DNA of 17,463 nucleotides from Mesorhizobium amorphae (GCA_003240775.1 QFNI01000077.1:1-17463), one strand, 5' to 3'; counted from the stretch's first letter, positions 1 to 6,895 are shown. The notes: generated by a model not told the origin, from the sequence alone. Numbers and translations: made by a program.

Positions 1-431
1 TCGGCGCGCGCGCCGATCAGGATGTACATCGTGGCGTCGCCGCCATCGTCCAGGATCATGTTGGTGGGGCCACCATCGGTCCACTGGAAGATGCGGTCGG
101 TGTATTCCCAGTATTCTTCCAGCGTCTCGCCCTTCACGGCGAAGACCGGCACGCCGGCGGCGGCGATGGCCGCGGCGGCATGATCCTGCGTCGAGAAGAT
201 GTTGCAGGAGGCCCAGCGCACGTCGGCGCCCAGCGCCTTCAGCGTCTCGATCAGCACCGCCGTCTGGATCGTCATGTGCAGCGAACCCGAGATGCGTGCG
301 CCCTTGAGCGGCTGGGAAGCGCCGAACTCCTCGCGCGCCGACATCAGGCCGGGCATCTCGGTCTCGGCGATCTCGATCTCCTTGCGGCCCCAGTCGGCCA
401 GGCCGAGATCGGCAACGTGATAGTCAGCCAT
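1..431 (-). CDS. ahcY: Adenosylhomocysteinase, N-terminal 143 codons (gene runs off the left edge)
   Basis: Adenosylhomocysteinase reversibly hydrolyses S-adenosylhomocysteine to adenosine and homocysteine in the cytoplasm, relieving product inhibition of methyltransferases. The visible N-terminus starts MADYHVADLGLADWGRKEIE and carries the family segments MPGLMSAREEFG, GARISGSLHMTIQTAVLIE and ASCNIFSTQDHAAAAIA, followed by the stretch around EYWEYTDRIFQW. These are typical of the substrate-binding domain; the NAD-binding domain lies outside the window. The ATG at 431-429 is preceded by AGGAG at a good distance, which fixes the start. The gene is divergent from the exported-protein gene at 632, and a palindromic operator-like site lies 85-104 bases upstream. 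In related Rhizobiales ahcY follows ptsH closely (from memory); here about 2.5 kb separates them. Identification is very secure; only the 3' part is unseen. Confidence 0.97.
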   Translation of the reverse strand, partial: MADYHVADLGLADWGRKEIEIAETEMPGLMSAREEFGASQPLKGARISGSLHMTIQTAVLIETLKALGADVRWASCNIFSTQDHAAAAIAAAGVPVFAVKGETLEEYWEYTDRIFQWTDGGPTNMILDDGGDATMYILIGARA

Positions 432-482
432 GAAAGCTCCTGCGTGCGAAAGCTGTGGTTCGTGAAAGGGATGATGGCGCGC

Positions 483-511
483 GCATTACCAAAGGGGCAT
501 CGAGAACACAA
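483..511 (-). promoter_or_regulatory. Candidate ahcY promoter
   Basis: On the minus strand TTGTGT (511-506) and TAATGC (488-483) are separated by 17 bases and lie about 52-80 bases before the ahcY ATG. The -35 half is fair and the -10 half weak. Its support is the spacing and the operator-like palindrome four bases upstream. No transcription start is known. Confidence 0.25.
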
Positions 512-515
512 GGAG

Positions 516-535
516 ACATAAACATCTCTTTATGT
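516..535. promoter_or_regulatory. Palindromic operator upstream of ahcY, SamR/SahR-like
   Basis: The 20-bp site ACATAAACATCTCTTTATGT has perfect 7-bp half-sites (ACATAAA / TTTATGT) around a 6-bp centre. From memory, it closely resembles the operator reported for ArsR-family regulators of the methionine cycle in alphaproteobacteria (SamR/SahR type, core CATAAAGATATCTTTATG), which commonly sit upstream of ahcY. It lies just upstream of a candidate -35 box for ahcY. The regulator gene is not in this window, so the assignment rests on motif and position. Confidence 0.6.
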
Positions 536-631
536 GTTTCAGGCGCTTGACGAGGTGGTGCGCTCATCGCTCGCGGAAACTTGAACTGCCTCGCTTCCGC
601 TCCAAATCGCACGTTCCACGGAGACCAGGGA

Positions 632-2311
632 ATGACCCTCAGCCGCAGCGTCCGACGCGCCTTCCTCGCAGCCAGCGTTTCGCTTGCCCCGATGCTCACG
701 CAGCAAGCGCTGGCCCAGGACGCCGCCGTGGGCCGAGGGGCGGATGCGCTGGTGCTTTCCTCGGACTCGCTGCTCGATCGCCTGCTCTTGCCCTACTCGC
801 CGCTGATCTTCGACACGGCCGTGCTGTTCGGGCGCTCCTTCGTGGAGATCACCTATGCCTCGCGCGCCTATGACCCAATGACAGAGTCCTTTTCCGTCTC
901 GGGCCTGCACCTCCGCCGCCCCGGCTTCGACATGCGCATCGAGCGGATGCGCGTCGATCCCTCCTCTACCTTGATGCAGGGGCTCGCGGTCGACACCTCG
1001 CAGTTCCCCCTGCCGCCCGAGGCGCGGGGCGCGCTCGACCAGCTCGGCCTCCAGACCGTGCGCGGCGACGTGGTGCTCGACTACAGCCGCAACGACGCGC
1101 GCGCAGCCTATTCGCTCGACATCGGCATGGACTTCCCGCAGATCGGCACGCTCCAGGCGCGCGCGGTGGTGGATGGCTTCCACGTGCTCGTGCCGCTCGA
1201 AACCGTCGACTACGAAGCGCCGCCCGCAGACACCGAAGGCTTCGAGGACGTGCCCTCCCCGCCTTCTCCGCCCCCGCGCGTCACGGGCACGCTGCGCGAC
1301 TTCTCCGCCACCTATCACGATGACGGCCTGCTCGACGTGGTGCTCGGCTTCGCCGCACAATCGCAAGGGGTGACGCTCGACCAGATGGCGGCGGGCGTCG
1401 GCGCCATGCTGTCGATGGGCGTCGGTCCCGTGCTCGACGACCTGCCGGGCGGCGCCAGCCCGGCGTTCCGCGAACGCGCACAGGGTTGGACGCGCGCGGC
1501 CGACAGCTTCATCCAGGGCCGCTCCTCGATCCGCATCGATCTCGACCCGCTCGAGCCCGTCTCGTTCGAGCGCCTGCAATCGGGCGCGATCGACGAGGCG
1601 ACCATCCTCGCCCTCAACCCCTCGGTCGACAGCCCCGCCCCCTCGCCGCTGGCGCTCGCCGTGCCCGACGCGGCCAGCGATCCCTTGGGCGCCGCGAACG
1701 CGCTTCTGGAAGGCCGCGGCGTGCTGCAGGATCGCCAAGCGGGCGCCCGCGCGCTGCTCGACCTCGCCGAAAGCGGCGATGCCCAGGCCCTGGCAGCGCT
1801 TGCCGCCGGGTTCGGCAGCGGTGCCGTGCCCGATCTGCCGCCCCCTGAGACGACCCGTCTGATGCAGTTCCTGCTGGTTGCCCGCGCCACGGGCCTTCCC
1901 GTCGCCGACAGCGTGTTGTCGGCGCTCGAGGAGCGCGTGCCGGCAGCCGAACGCCGCAACGTCGAAATCTCTGCCGCCCAGTTCTTCCGTGCCAGCACGC
2001 CCGAGGGGCGCGCGGCCGTTCCCGTCTCGCCCGAAAACATCGCCAGCTACACGCCGGGCCGTCTCCGCGCGCTCGCCTTCGATGCTTATGAGGGTGTCAA
2101 CAACGCGCCGCGCGATCGCACGGAGGCCTATGCGCTCGCCCTCGTCGCTTCCGCTGCCGGCGACCGCGTGGCCGAAGTCCTCCGCGACGACCTCGCCGCA
2201 GCAGCCCAGGCCGGCCGCATCACGTTGTCCGTGGACGAGGCCCGCACCCGCGCGGCACCGCTGTGGGAGGCGTTCCGCGCGAGCGCGACAGCGGCGCCTG
2301 CAACGCCGTAA
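632..2311 (+). CDS. Exported protein of unknown function with degenerate helical repeats at the C-terminus
   Basis: I do not recognise this 559-aa protein. It starts at ATG 632, with GGAG eight bases upstream; an in-frame ATG at 581 would add 17 residues in front of the signal peptide and is less likely. Residues 1-28 form a Sec signal peptide: basic RSVRR, a hydrophobic core, then QQALA before QD, so cleavage is predicted after Ala28. Residues 60-190 alternate short hydrophobic and charged stretches and look beta-rich (for example FSVSGLHLRRPGFDMRIERM). A proline-rich linker with PSPPSPPP lies around 208-215. Residues 365-545 are Ala-rich and helical, with Sel1/TPR-like pieces (ARALLDLAESGDAQALAAL; AYALALVASAAGDRVAEVL) too degenerate for a firm domain call. 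There is no obvious enzyme motif or membrane anchor. The protein is probably periplasmic. It faces away from ahcY and converges on ptsH. Confidence 0.85.
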   Translation: MTLSRSVRRAFLAASVSLAPMLTQQALAQDAAVGRGADALVLSSDSLLDRLLLPYSPLIFDTAVLFGRSFVEITYASRAYDPMTESFSVSGLHLRRPGFDMRIERMRVDPSSTLMQGLAVDTSQFPLPPEARGALDQLGLQTVRGDVVLDYSRNDARAAYSLDIGMDFPQIGTLQARAVVDGFHVLVPLETVDYEAPPADTEGFEDVPSPPSPPPRVTGTLRDFSATYHDDGLLDVVLGFAAQSQGVTLDQMAAGVGAMLSMGVGPVLDDLPGGASPAFRERAQGWTRAADSFIQGRSSIRIDLDPLEPVSFERLQSGAIDEATILALNPSVDSPAPSPLALAVPDAASDPLGAANALLEGRGVLQDRQAGARALLDLAESGDAQALAALAAGFGSGAVPDLPPPETTRLMQFLLVARATGLPVADSVLSALEERVPAAERRNVEISAAQFFRASTPEGRAAVPVSPENIASYTPGRLRALAFDAYEGVNNAPRDRTEAYALALVASAAGDRVAEVLRDDLAAAAQAGRITLSVDEARTRAAPLWEAFRASATAAPATP

Positions 2312-2380
2312 GAGTGGTAGGGGCTGGCTGGGGGAGGGTCATCGAGAGGGGTCTTGAGATGCGACCGCCTCCTCCGCTCC

Positions 2381-2437
2381 TCATCCTGAGGTGCCCGGCA
2401 CCGCCGGGCCTCGAAGGACGCACGGCGGTGCCACCGC
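2381..2437. repeat. Dispersed-type intergenic hairpin element
   Basis: The core is GCCCGG (2393-2398), loop CACCG, CCGGGC (2404-2409). It is flanked by imperfectly complementary TCATCCTGAGG and CCTCGAAGGACG, giving a long bulged stem over 2381-2420. A second small hairpin, GCGGTG-C-CACCGC (2425-2437), follows. The CATCCTGAGG...CCTCGAAGGA pattern is, from memory, a common intergenic repeat in Rhizobiales genomes. It may also act as a terminator or mRNA stabiliser for the gene ending at 2311, but there is no U-tract. Confidence 0.6.
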
Positions 2438-2510
2438 ATGTGTGAAGGAGTAGAGAGCCCTCAACGAATGCGCGGTGTCGGGACACTTCTGACCCCTCAG
2501 TGGTGCGCCA

Positions 2511-2660
2511 CCGTCACGGCATGGATTCTCGGGTCGAGCCCGAGAATGACGAAGCGGGGGTTGAGAGGTGGAGTCGAGCCCACGGACGCTGCCGCTTAGA
2601 CCTTTCACTTCCCACCATTCGTCATTCTCGGGCTCGACCCGAGAATCCATGCCGTGACGG
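2511..2660. repeat. REPIN-like pair of perfect 43-bp inverted repeats
   Basis: The arm at 2511-2553 is exactly the reverse complement of the arm at 2618-2660, with 64 bp between them. Each arm contains its own hairpin: ATTCTCGGG, loop TCGAG, CCCGAGAAT at 2525-2547, and the mirrored copy in the second arm. This nested layout resembles REP/REPIN or other non-autonomous palindromic elements. The sequence family (CATGGATTCTCGGG...CCCGAGAATGACG) looks like repeats I recall from many Rhizobiales intergenic regions. No transposase lies nearby. Confidence 0.8.
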
Positions 2661-2954
2661 GGGCAAGGGAGGAGAGGGCGTAGAACTGGGCGCGGGCAGA
2701 CTGTTGCATTAGCGTTTGAGTAGAGGCCGCAGCCTGTTTGCGCAGCGCATGGGATGAACCCCTGCGCTATGTGGACCGAGGTGAGAAACCTGGCGCGCGT
2801 TCTTCCGCACCCCGTCGCTCTGCCCTCGCTCCCTTTTCGGGATCACAGGTCATGAACAGAGGTACGTGGAAAACGAACGGTGTCGGATCAGCTGTGCGCG
2901 CGGTCGGCGACCGGGCAACGCACTCCCGCCACCACAAGCGTGACCGCTGGATCC
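2661..2954. other. Gene-free stretch between the repeat pair and ptsH
   Basis: I see no convincing gene on either strand and no recognisable structured RNA. Small hairpins include AGGT-GAGAA-ACCT near 2780 and CGGTC-GGC-GACCG at 2901-2913. The latter lies about 42 bases past the ptsH stop, but on the minus strand it has no following U-run, so it is not a convincing intrinsic terminator for the ptsH operon. Confidence 0.5.
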
Positions 2955-3233
2955 TCAGATCTCTTCGCCGAACCGCGAAAGGATCAAATCCCCGATCGCC
3001 TGCATGGCGTCCTTCGCGTCCGGCCCCGCGGCCGTCACGCGCACGCTGGAGCCCTGGCTGGCGGCGAGCATCATCAGACCCATGATCGAGGTGCCGCCCA
3101 CCTTCATGCCGTCGCGCTCCACATGAATCTCGGCATCGAACTGGCCGGCCACCTGGATGAACTTGGCGGACGCGCGCGCATGGAGCCCGCGCTGGTTGAT
3201 GATGGGGAATTCGCGGGTGATCGGCTCGCTCAA
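2955..3233 (-). CDS. ptsH: HPr phosphocarrier protein
   Basis: HPr receives phosphate from an EI enzyme (encoded elsewhere) on a histidine and passes it to EIIA proteins; HprK can phosphorylate it on a serine. The 92-aa product has the active-site segment INQRGLHARAS with His18, and the regulatory segment GGTSIMGLMML with Ser49, equivalent to Ser46 of Gram-positive HPr. The length is normal for the family. The start is TTG at 3233-3231. An in-frame TGA lies 12 bases upstream of it and no ATG or GTG occurs between, so TTG is the only possible start. The EIIA stop is four bases upstream (TGA CCCC TTG) and there is no clear Shine-Dalgarno sequence, so translation is probably coupled. It is the last gene of the chvI-chvG-hprK-EIIA-ptsH run. 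In this setting HPr is regulatory rather than part of a sugar importer. Confidence 0.96.
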   Translation of the reverse strand: MSEPITREFPIINQRGLHARASAKFIQVAGQFDAEIHVERDGMKVGGTSIMGLMMLAASQGSSVRVTAAGPDAKDAMQAIGDLILSRFGEEI

Positions 3234-3237
3234 GGGG

Positions 3238-3648
3238 TCAGCACTTCATCTGGGCGGCGAGCACCTGGCTCGCCACGTTGATGTATTTGCGCCCCGCAGC
3301 CTGCGCCGCTTCGAGAGCGAGCGTCATGTCGTCTTGTCTGCGCACGGAAGACAGCTTGATCAGCATGGGCAGGTTGACGCCCGCGATCACCTCGACGCGT
3401 CCCTGCTCCATCACCGAGATCGCGAGGTTCGACGGCGTGCCGCCGAACATGTCCGTCAGGATGATGACGCCGGTGCCCGTGTCGGCGGCTTCCACCGCGC
3501 TCACGATGTCGCGCCGGCGGCCCTCCATATCGTCGTCCGCACCGATGCAGACCGTTTCGAACTGCGCCTGCGCGCCGACCACGTGCTCCACCGCAAGGCG
3601 GAACTCCTCGGCAAGGCGACCGTGCGTCACGAGCACGAGTCCGATCAT
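3238..3648 (-). CDS. PTS system EIIA component, mannose (EIIA-Man/ManX-like) family
   Basis: The 136-aa cytoplasmic EIIA domain accepts phosphate from HPr. It starts MIGLVLVTHGRLAEEF, with the phosphorylatable His9 in VTHG, and carries the family motif ILTDMFGGTPSNLA in the middle and GVNLPMLIKL afterwards. It matches a full-length standalone EIIA of the mannose family, with no IIB, IIC or IID partner nearby. ATG 3648-3646 fits the family N-terminus; an in-frame ATG 14 codons upstream would add an unconserved tail. The upstream sequence AAGCGAAAAGA is only a weak ribosome site. It follows hprK after a 219-base gap, the only large gap in this gene run, so a separate promoter is possible. Its role is probably regulatory, within the nitrogen/carbon PTS branch of Rhizobiales. 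Confidence 0.93.
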   Translation of the reverse strand: MIGLVLVTHGRLAEEFRLAVEHVVGAQAQFETVCIGADDDMEGRRRDIVSAVEAADTGTGVIILTDMFGGTPSNLAISVMEQGRVEVIAGVNLPMLIKLSSVRRQDDMTLALEAAQAAGRKYINVASQVLAAQMKC

Positions 3649-3824
3649 TCTTTTCGCTTGGGCTCCATGGGAGGCAGTTCTGCCCTGCATCGTAACCTAG
3701 ATGCGGGATGCCTTCTTTGCGGTAAACGCCATTCCGACGCGACACCTGCTCCCACCGTGAGCCCGTGCGCTGGCTGGAGCGGCACTCTTGTCGAGCGCTT
3801 GTGCGTTGACAAGCCTAAATCCGC

Positions 3825-3843
3825 GGCAGCTGCTGCCTTTTTT
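3825..3843 (+). terminator. Terminator-shaped hairpin on the plus strand, antisense to the hprK-EIIA gap
   Basis: GGCAGC-T-GCTGCC (3825-3837) is followed at once by TTTTTT (3838-3843) on the plus strand, which is the form of an intrinsic terminator. No plus-strand gene precedes it, so it would only stop antisense transcription. On the minus strand the same hairpin has A-residues before it and no U-tract after it. The stem is short, so chance is possible. Confidence 0.3.
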
Positions 3844-3859
3844 GCCGCACTGCACAACA

Positions 3860-3875
3860 CGTTTTGGTCAAAACG
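3860..3875. repeat. Perfect 16-bp palindrome-type hairpin at the end of hprK
   Basis: CGTTTTG-GT-CAAAACG has a 7-bp stem and two-base centre. It overlaps the hprK stop codon (3870-3868). No U-tract follows on the minus strand. It could be a protein-binding site or an mRNA end structure protecting the chvI-chvG-hprK message. Confidence 0.4.
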
Positions 3876-4299
3876 GCGTTCCGAACAGCCATGCCTTGAC
3901 CGCGAGCACCGCGCCTTCCGCGTCGTGCCGCGCCAAGTCGAGCCGCGGGACGACATGGCCGTCCAGCATCTCCACCGCCCCCTCCTCGCGCATCCGCGGC
4001 GCCGTTTCGGGCTCCACGAGCCTGACCGCGAGCGACACAGGGCAAGACGGCGCGAAAGGCACGGACACAGGCCCGAAGCCGCGCACCTCGACCAGCCCCG
4101 CGATCGCGGGCGGCGCATCGGCCCAAAGCGCGTCTTCCGCGCTGCGCAAGAGAAGCTGGTCGTCGGCCACCAGCAGCCCTCCGGCTTCCGCTGCGAGCCG
4201 CAGGGCGAGCCGCGTCTTGCCCGAGCCAGATGGTCCCAGGATCACCACGCCGTGGCCGCGCAAGAGCACGGCGGAAGCGTGGATGTTTCGCGCGCTCAT
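3868..4299 (-). CDS. hprK: HPr kinase/phosphorylase, short alphaproteobacterial form
   Basis: HprK phosphorylates HPr on its regulatory serine and can reverse the reaction. The 143-aa product is only the C-terminal P-loop domain; the N-terminal domain of Firmicute HprK is absent, as is usual in Rhizobiales. The Walker A motif GPSGSGKT is at residues 22-29, followed by LVADDQLLL with the conserved acidic pair. The C-terminus WLFGTPF is short. The ATG (4299-4297) overlaps the chvG stop as ATGA, so the two are translationally coupled. Its substrate HPr is encoded two genes downstream. The link with chvG suggests that envelope sensing and PTS regulation are co-expressed. Identification is strong; whether the phosphorylase activity is retained cannot be told from sequence. 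Confidence 0.95.
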   Translation of the reverse strand: MSARNIHASAVLLRGHGVVILGPSGSGKTRLALRLAAEAGGLLVADDQLLLRSAEDALWADAPPAIAGLVEVRGFGPVSVPFAPSCPVSLAVRLVEPETAPRMREEGAVEMLDGHVVPRLDLARHDAEGAVLAVKAWLFGTPF

Positions 4300-6104
4300 T
4301 CCTCGGCGGGCAGGCGGAAGGTGAAGCGTGCGCCGCGTGCCTCGCCCGGCCGGTCGCCGGGCACGTTCTCGGCCGTCAGCGTGCCGCCGTGGGCTTCCGC
4401 GATCTGGCGGCTGATCGACAGGCCGAGCCCCGAATTCTGCCCGAAGGCCTCGCCCGAGGGGCGATCGGTGTAGAAGCGCTCAAAGATGCGCTCGATGGTT
4501 TCCGCGCGGATGCCGGGGCCGTTGTCTTCCACCGACAGCACGTTGAACTTCGCGATCCGCTCGAGCTTCAGCGAAATCCGCCCGCCGTCCTCGGGCACGA
4601 AGGAGCGCGCGTTCTCGATGAGGTTGGCGATCACCTGGCCGAGCCGCAGGTCGTGGCCGGACACGAAGAAGGATTTGCCACCCTGGGGCTTCACCGCCTT
4701 GAAATCGATGGCGACGGCTTTCTTGGAACGCCCGGTCTCGCGCGAGATGGCGACGAGATCGCCCACGAGCTTCTCGAAATCCACGCGGTGGGCGTCGTCG
4801 CGCGCCAGTTCGGCATCCAGGCGAGATGCGTCGGAGATGTCGGTGATCAAGCGGTCGAGCCGCTTCACGTCGTGCTGGATCACTTCCATCAACCGCGAGC
4901 GCGATGACGCGTTCTTGGCGAGGGGCAGCGTTTCCACCGCGGAGCGCAGGGAGGTCAACGGGTTCTTGAGCTCATGGCTCACATCGGCCGCGAAGCTCTC
5001 GATGGCGTCGATGCGGGCGTAGAGAGCGCGCGTCATGTCGCGCACGGCGATGGAAAGGTTGCCGATCTCGTCGCGCCGGTCGGAATAGTCTGGGATTTCC
5101 TCGCGGTGCTTGACCCCGCGCCGCACGCGCACGGCCGCCGCCGCCAGGCGCCGAAGCGGGTTCGCGATGGTGGATGCCAGAAGCAGCGAAAGCACCACGT
5201 TGACGAGGGCCGCCACCCCGAACACGCGCAGGATGGCGCGGCGCTCGGCCGCCACGATCTTGTCGATGTCGCCGCCTTGCGTGGACAGCATGAGCACGCC
5301 GAGCACCGCGCGCGTGCGCTGCACGGGCACGGCCACCGACACGATCTGCTCGCCCTGCTCGCTCACCCGCACGAGCGTCGAGGGTACGCCCGTCAGCGCG
5401 TTCATCACCTCGGGAAAGGCCGTGCCGTTGCCGCCGGGCTGTTCACGGTAGAGCGGCAGCTGCGAGGGGCGGAAGAAGTCGATCACGCTCTTTTCCGCGC
5501 GCTCCATCCAGCCGGGCTCGTCGCCTTCGGCATCGGGCAGCTCGTAGCGCAGGATCTGGCCGCGCGAGTAGAGGTGGCGCGAGTCCAGAAGCAGGTTCGC
5601 GTCGCGGTCGAAGATGCGCGCGCGCGTGCGGGTCGGCGAGATCAGCCGGTTGAGAACCCGCGCCACGCGCTCGGGGTTGATGGGGAAGTCCAGGCTGTCC
5701 AGGCTTTCCGAGCCGGGCGCGATGCTTTCGCCGGCTTGCAGTTCCAGGAGGCGCTCGGGGTCGATCGAGATGGAATCGGTGTCCACCGTGGCGGAGGCCG
5801 CAATCGCCGCTGCGATGATCTCGCTCTGCGTGCGCAGGGATTCCACGCGCGCCTCTATCAGCCCGTCGCGGAACTGGTTGAGGTAGAGGATGCCGAACAC
5901 GAGCACGCAAAGCGCCGCGAGGTTCAGAACCAAGATGCGGCGCGTCAGCGAAGAAAAAACGTGGTGGCCGAGGAAGCGGCGCAGCGGCGTGGTCAGCCGG
6001 CTCCAGTAGAGTTCGGGCCGAAAGGTGCGGCGCAAGCGGCGGCGCGCCCGCTGGAAGGCGGGCGAGGGGTTGCGCTTGGGAGGATAATCCGCCTCGACGG
6101 CCAT
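4296..6104 (-). CDS. chvG: ChvG/ExoS-type sensor histidine kinase
   Basis: ChvG is the inner-membrane sensor that phosphorylates ChvI. In Rhizobiales the pair controls acid response, exopolysaccharide, motility and host interaction. The 602-aa protein has a basic cytoplasmic N-terminus, TM1 at about 57-77, a periplasmic sensor region at about 78-290, TM2 at about 291-313 and a HAMP-like linker. The HisKA domain has the H-box FAADVSHELKNPLTSLRSA with His377. The ATPase domain has the N-box ANLIENA near 493-499, DNGPGI at 527-532 and GLGL at 559-562. All catalytic motifs are intact. The ATG at 6104 lies 12 bases after the chvI stop, with AAGGAGG at the end of chvI. The stop overlaps the hprK start. 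The length fits the family. Confidence 0.96.
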   Translation of the reverse strand: MAVEADYPPKRNPSPAFQRARRRLRRTFRPELYWSRLTTPLRRFLGHHVFSSLTRRILVLNLAALCVLVFGILYLNQFRDGLIEARVESLRTQSEIIAAAIAASATVDTDSISIDPERLLELQAGESIAPGSESLDSLDFPINPERVARVLNRLISPTRTRARIFDRDANLLLDSRHLYSRGQILRYELPDAEGDEPGWMERAEKSVIDFFRPSQLPLYREQPGGNGTAFPEVMNALTGVPSTLVRVSEQGEQIVSVAVPVQRTRAVLGVLMLSTQGGDIDKIVAAERRAILRVFGVAALVNVVLSLLLASTIANPLRRLAAAAVRVRRGVKHREEIPDYSDRRDEIGNLSIAVRDMTRALYARIDAIESFAADVSHELKNPLTSLRSAVETLPLAKNASSRSRLMEVIQHDVKRLDRLITDISDASRLDAELARDDAHRVDFEKLVGDLVAISRETGRSKKAVAIDFKAVKPQGGKSFFVSGHDLRLGQVIANLIENARSFVPEDGGRISLKLERIAKFNVLSVEDNGPGIRAETIERIFERFYTDRPSGEAFGQNSGLGLSISRQIAEAHGGTLTAENVPGDRPGEARGARFTFRLPAEE

Positions 6105-6116
6105 GGGTGCGGGGCC

Positions 6117-6818
6117 TCACGCCTCCTTGAAGCGATATCCCACGCCGTAGAGCGTCTCGATCATCTCGAAGTCGTCGTCCACCTGCTTGAACTTCTTGCG
6201 CAGGCGCTTGATGTGGCTGTCGATGGTGCGGTCGTCCACATAGACCTGCTCGTCATAGGCCGAATCCATCAGCGCATCGCGGCTCTTCACCACGCCGGGG
6301 CGCTGGGCGAGGCTGTGCAGGATCAGGAATTCGGTGACGGTGAGCGTGACCGGCTCACCCTTCCAGGTGCAGGTGTGGCGCTCCTGGTCCATCACGAGCT
6401 GGCCGCGCTCCAGGGAACGGGCTGCCTGGGTCGGCTGCTTGGCCGCGGCGTCGCGGGCGGACGCCCGGCGCAACACGGCGCGCACGCGCTCCACCAGCAG
6501 GCGCTGGGAGAAGGGCTTCTTGATGAAGTCGTCGGCCCCCATCTTGAGGCCGAACAGCTCGTCGATCTCATCGTCCTTGGAGGTGAGGAAGATCACCGGC
6601 AGGTCGGTCTTCTGGCGCAGGCGGCGCAACAGCTCCATGCCGTCCATGCGGGGCATCTTGATGTCGAGGATGGCGAGGTTCGGCGGACGCGAGGACAGGC
6701 CTTCCAGGGCGGACGCCCCATCGGTATAGGTCTCCACGCGGTAGCCTTCGGATTCCAGCGCGATCGACACCGAAGTCAGAATGTTGCGGTCATCGTCGAC
6801 AAGCGCGATTGTTGCCAT
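6117..6818 (-). CDS. chvI: ChvI response regulator, OmpR/PhoB family
   Basis: ChvI is the DNA-binding partner of ChvG. From ATG 6818 it is 233 aa and begins MATIALVDDDRNILTSVSIA, nearly identical to known ChvI N-termini. The receiver domain has acidic residues D8-D10, phosphoacceptor D52 (NLAILDIKMPRMDG), a conserved Thr/Ser near 79-80 and K101 (FIKKPF). The C-terminal winged helix contains TVTEFLILHSLAQRPG and DDRTIDSHIKRLRKKF, and ends YGVGYRFKEA. An in-frame ATG six codons upstream exists, but AGGGAG sits nine bases before 6818, which favours the shorter start. It is the first gene of the minus-strand run that continues through chvG and hprK. Confidence 0.97.
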   Translation of the reverse strand: MATIALVDDDRNILTSVSIALESEGYRVETYTDGASALEGLSSRPPNLAILDIKMPRMDGMELLRRLRQKTDLPVIFLTSKDDEIDELFGLKMGADDFIKKPFSQRLLVERVRAVLRRASARDAAAKQPTQAARSLERGQLVMDQERHTCTWKGEPVTLTVTEFLILHSLAQRPGVVKSRDALMDSAYDEQVYVDDRTIDSHIKRLRKKFKQVDDDFEMIETLYGVGYRFKEA

Positions 6819-6895
6819 TTCAGACGGCTCCCTCATGCCCGGGCCCCTTCAAATTCTCACGGGGGTCACAGGACGATTGTCGTTGAGGCCGACCG

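Noticed and set aside
432..631. SAH or SAM riboswitch upstream of ahcY
   Set aside because: No conserved core of the SAH, SAM-II or SAM-V types was recognised; the only clear signal is the DNA palindrome.
539..1738. A 399-codon minus-strand open frame opposite the exported protein
   Set aside because: The composition is that of a complementary frame (Arg, His, Gly and Val rich) and there is no recognisable motif. The plus frame has a signal peptide, a ribosome site and normal composition.
2471..2500. Possible insertion-sequence end (GTGTCGGGACACTTCTGACC)
   Set aside because: It looks like a terminal inverted repeat, but no matching inverted copy or transposase fragment was found in the window.
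2661..2954. Small RNA such as 4.5S, 6S or RNase P RNA in the gene-free stretch
   Set aside because: None of the conserved cores of these RNAs could be found on either strand.
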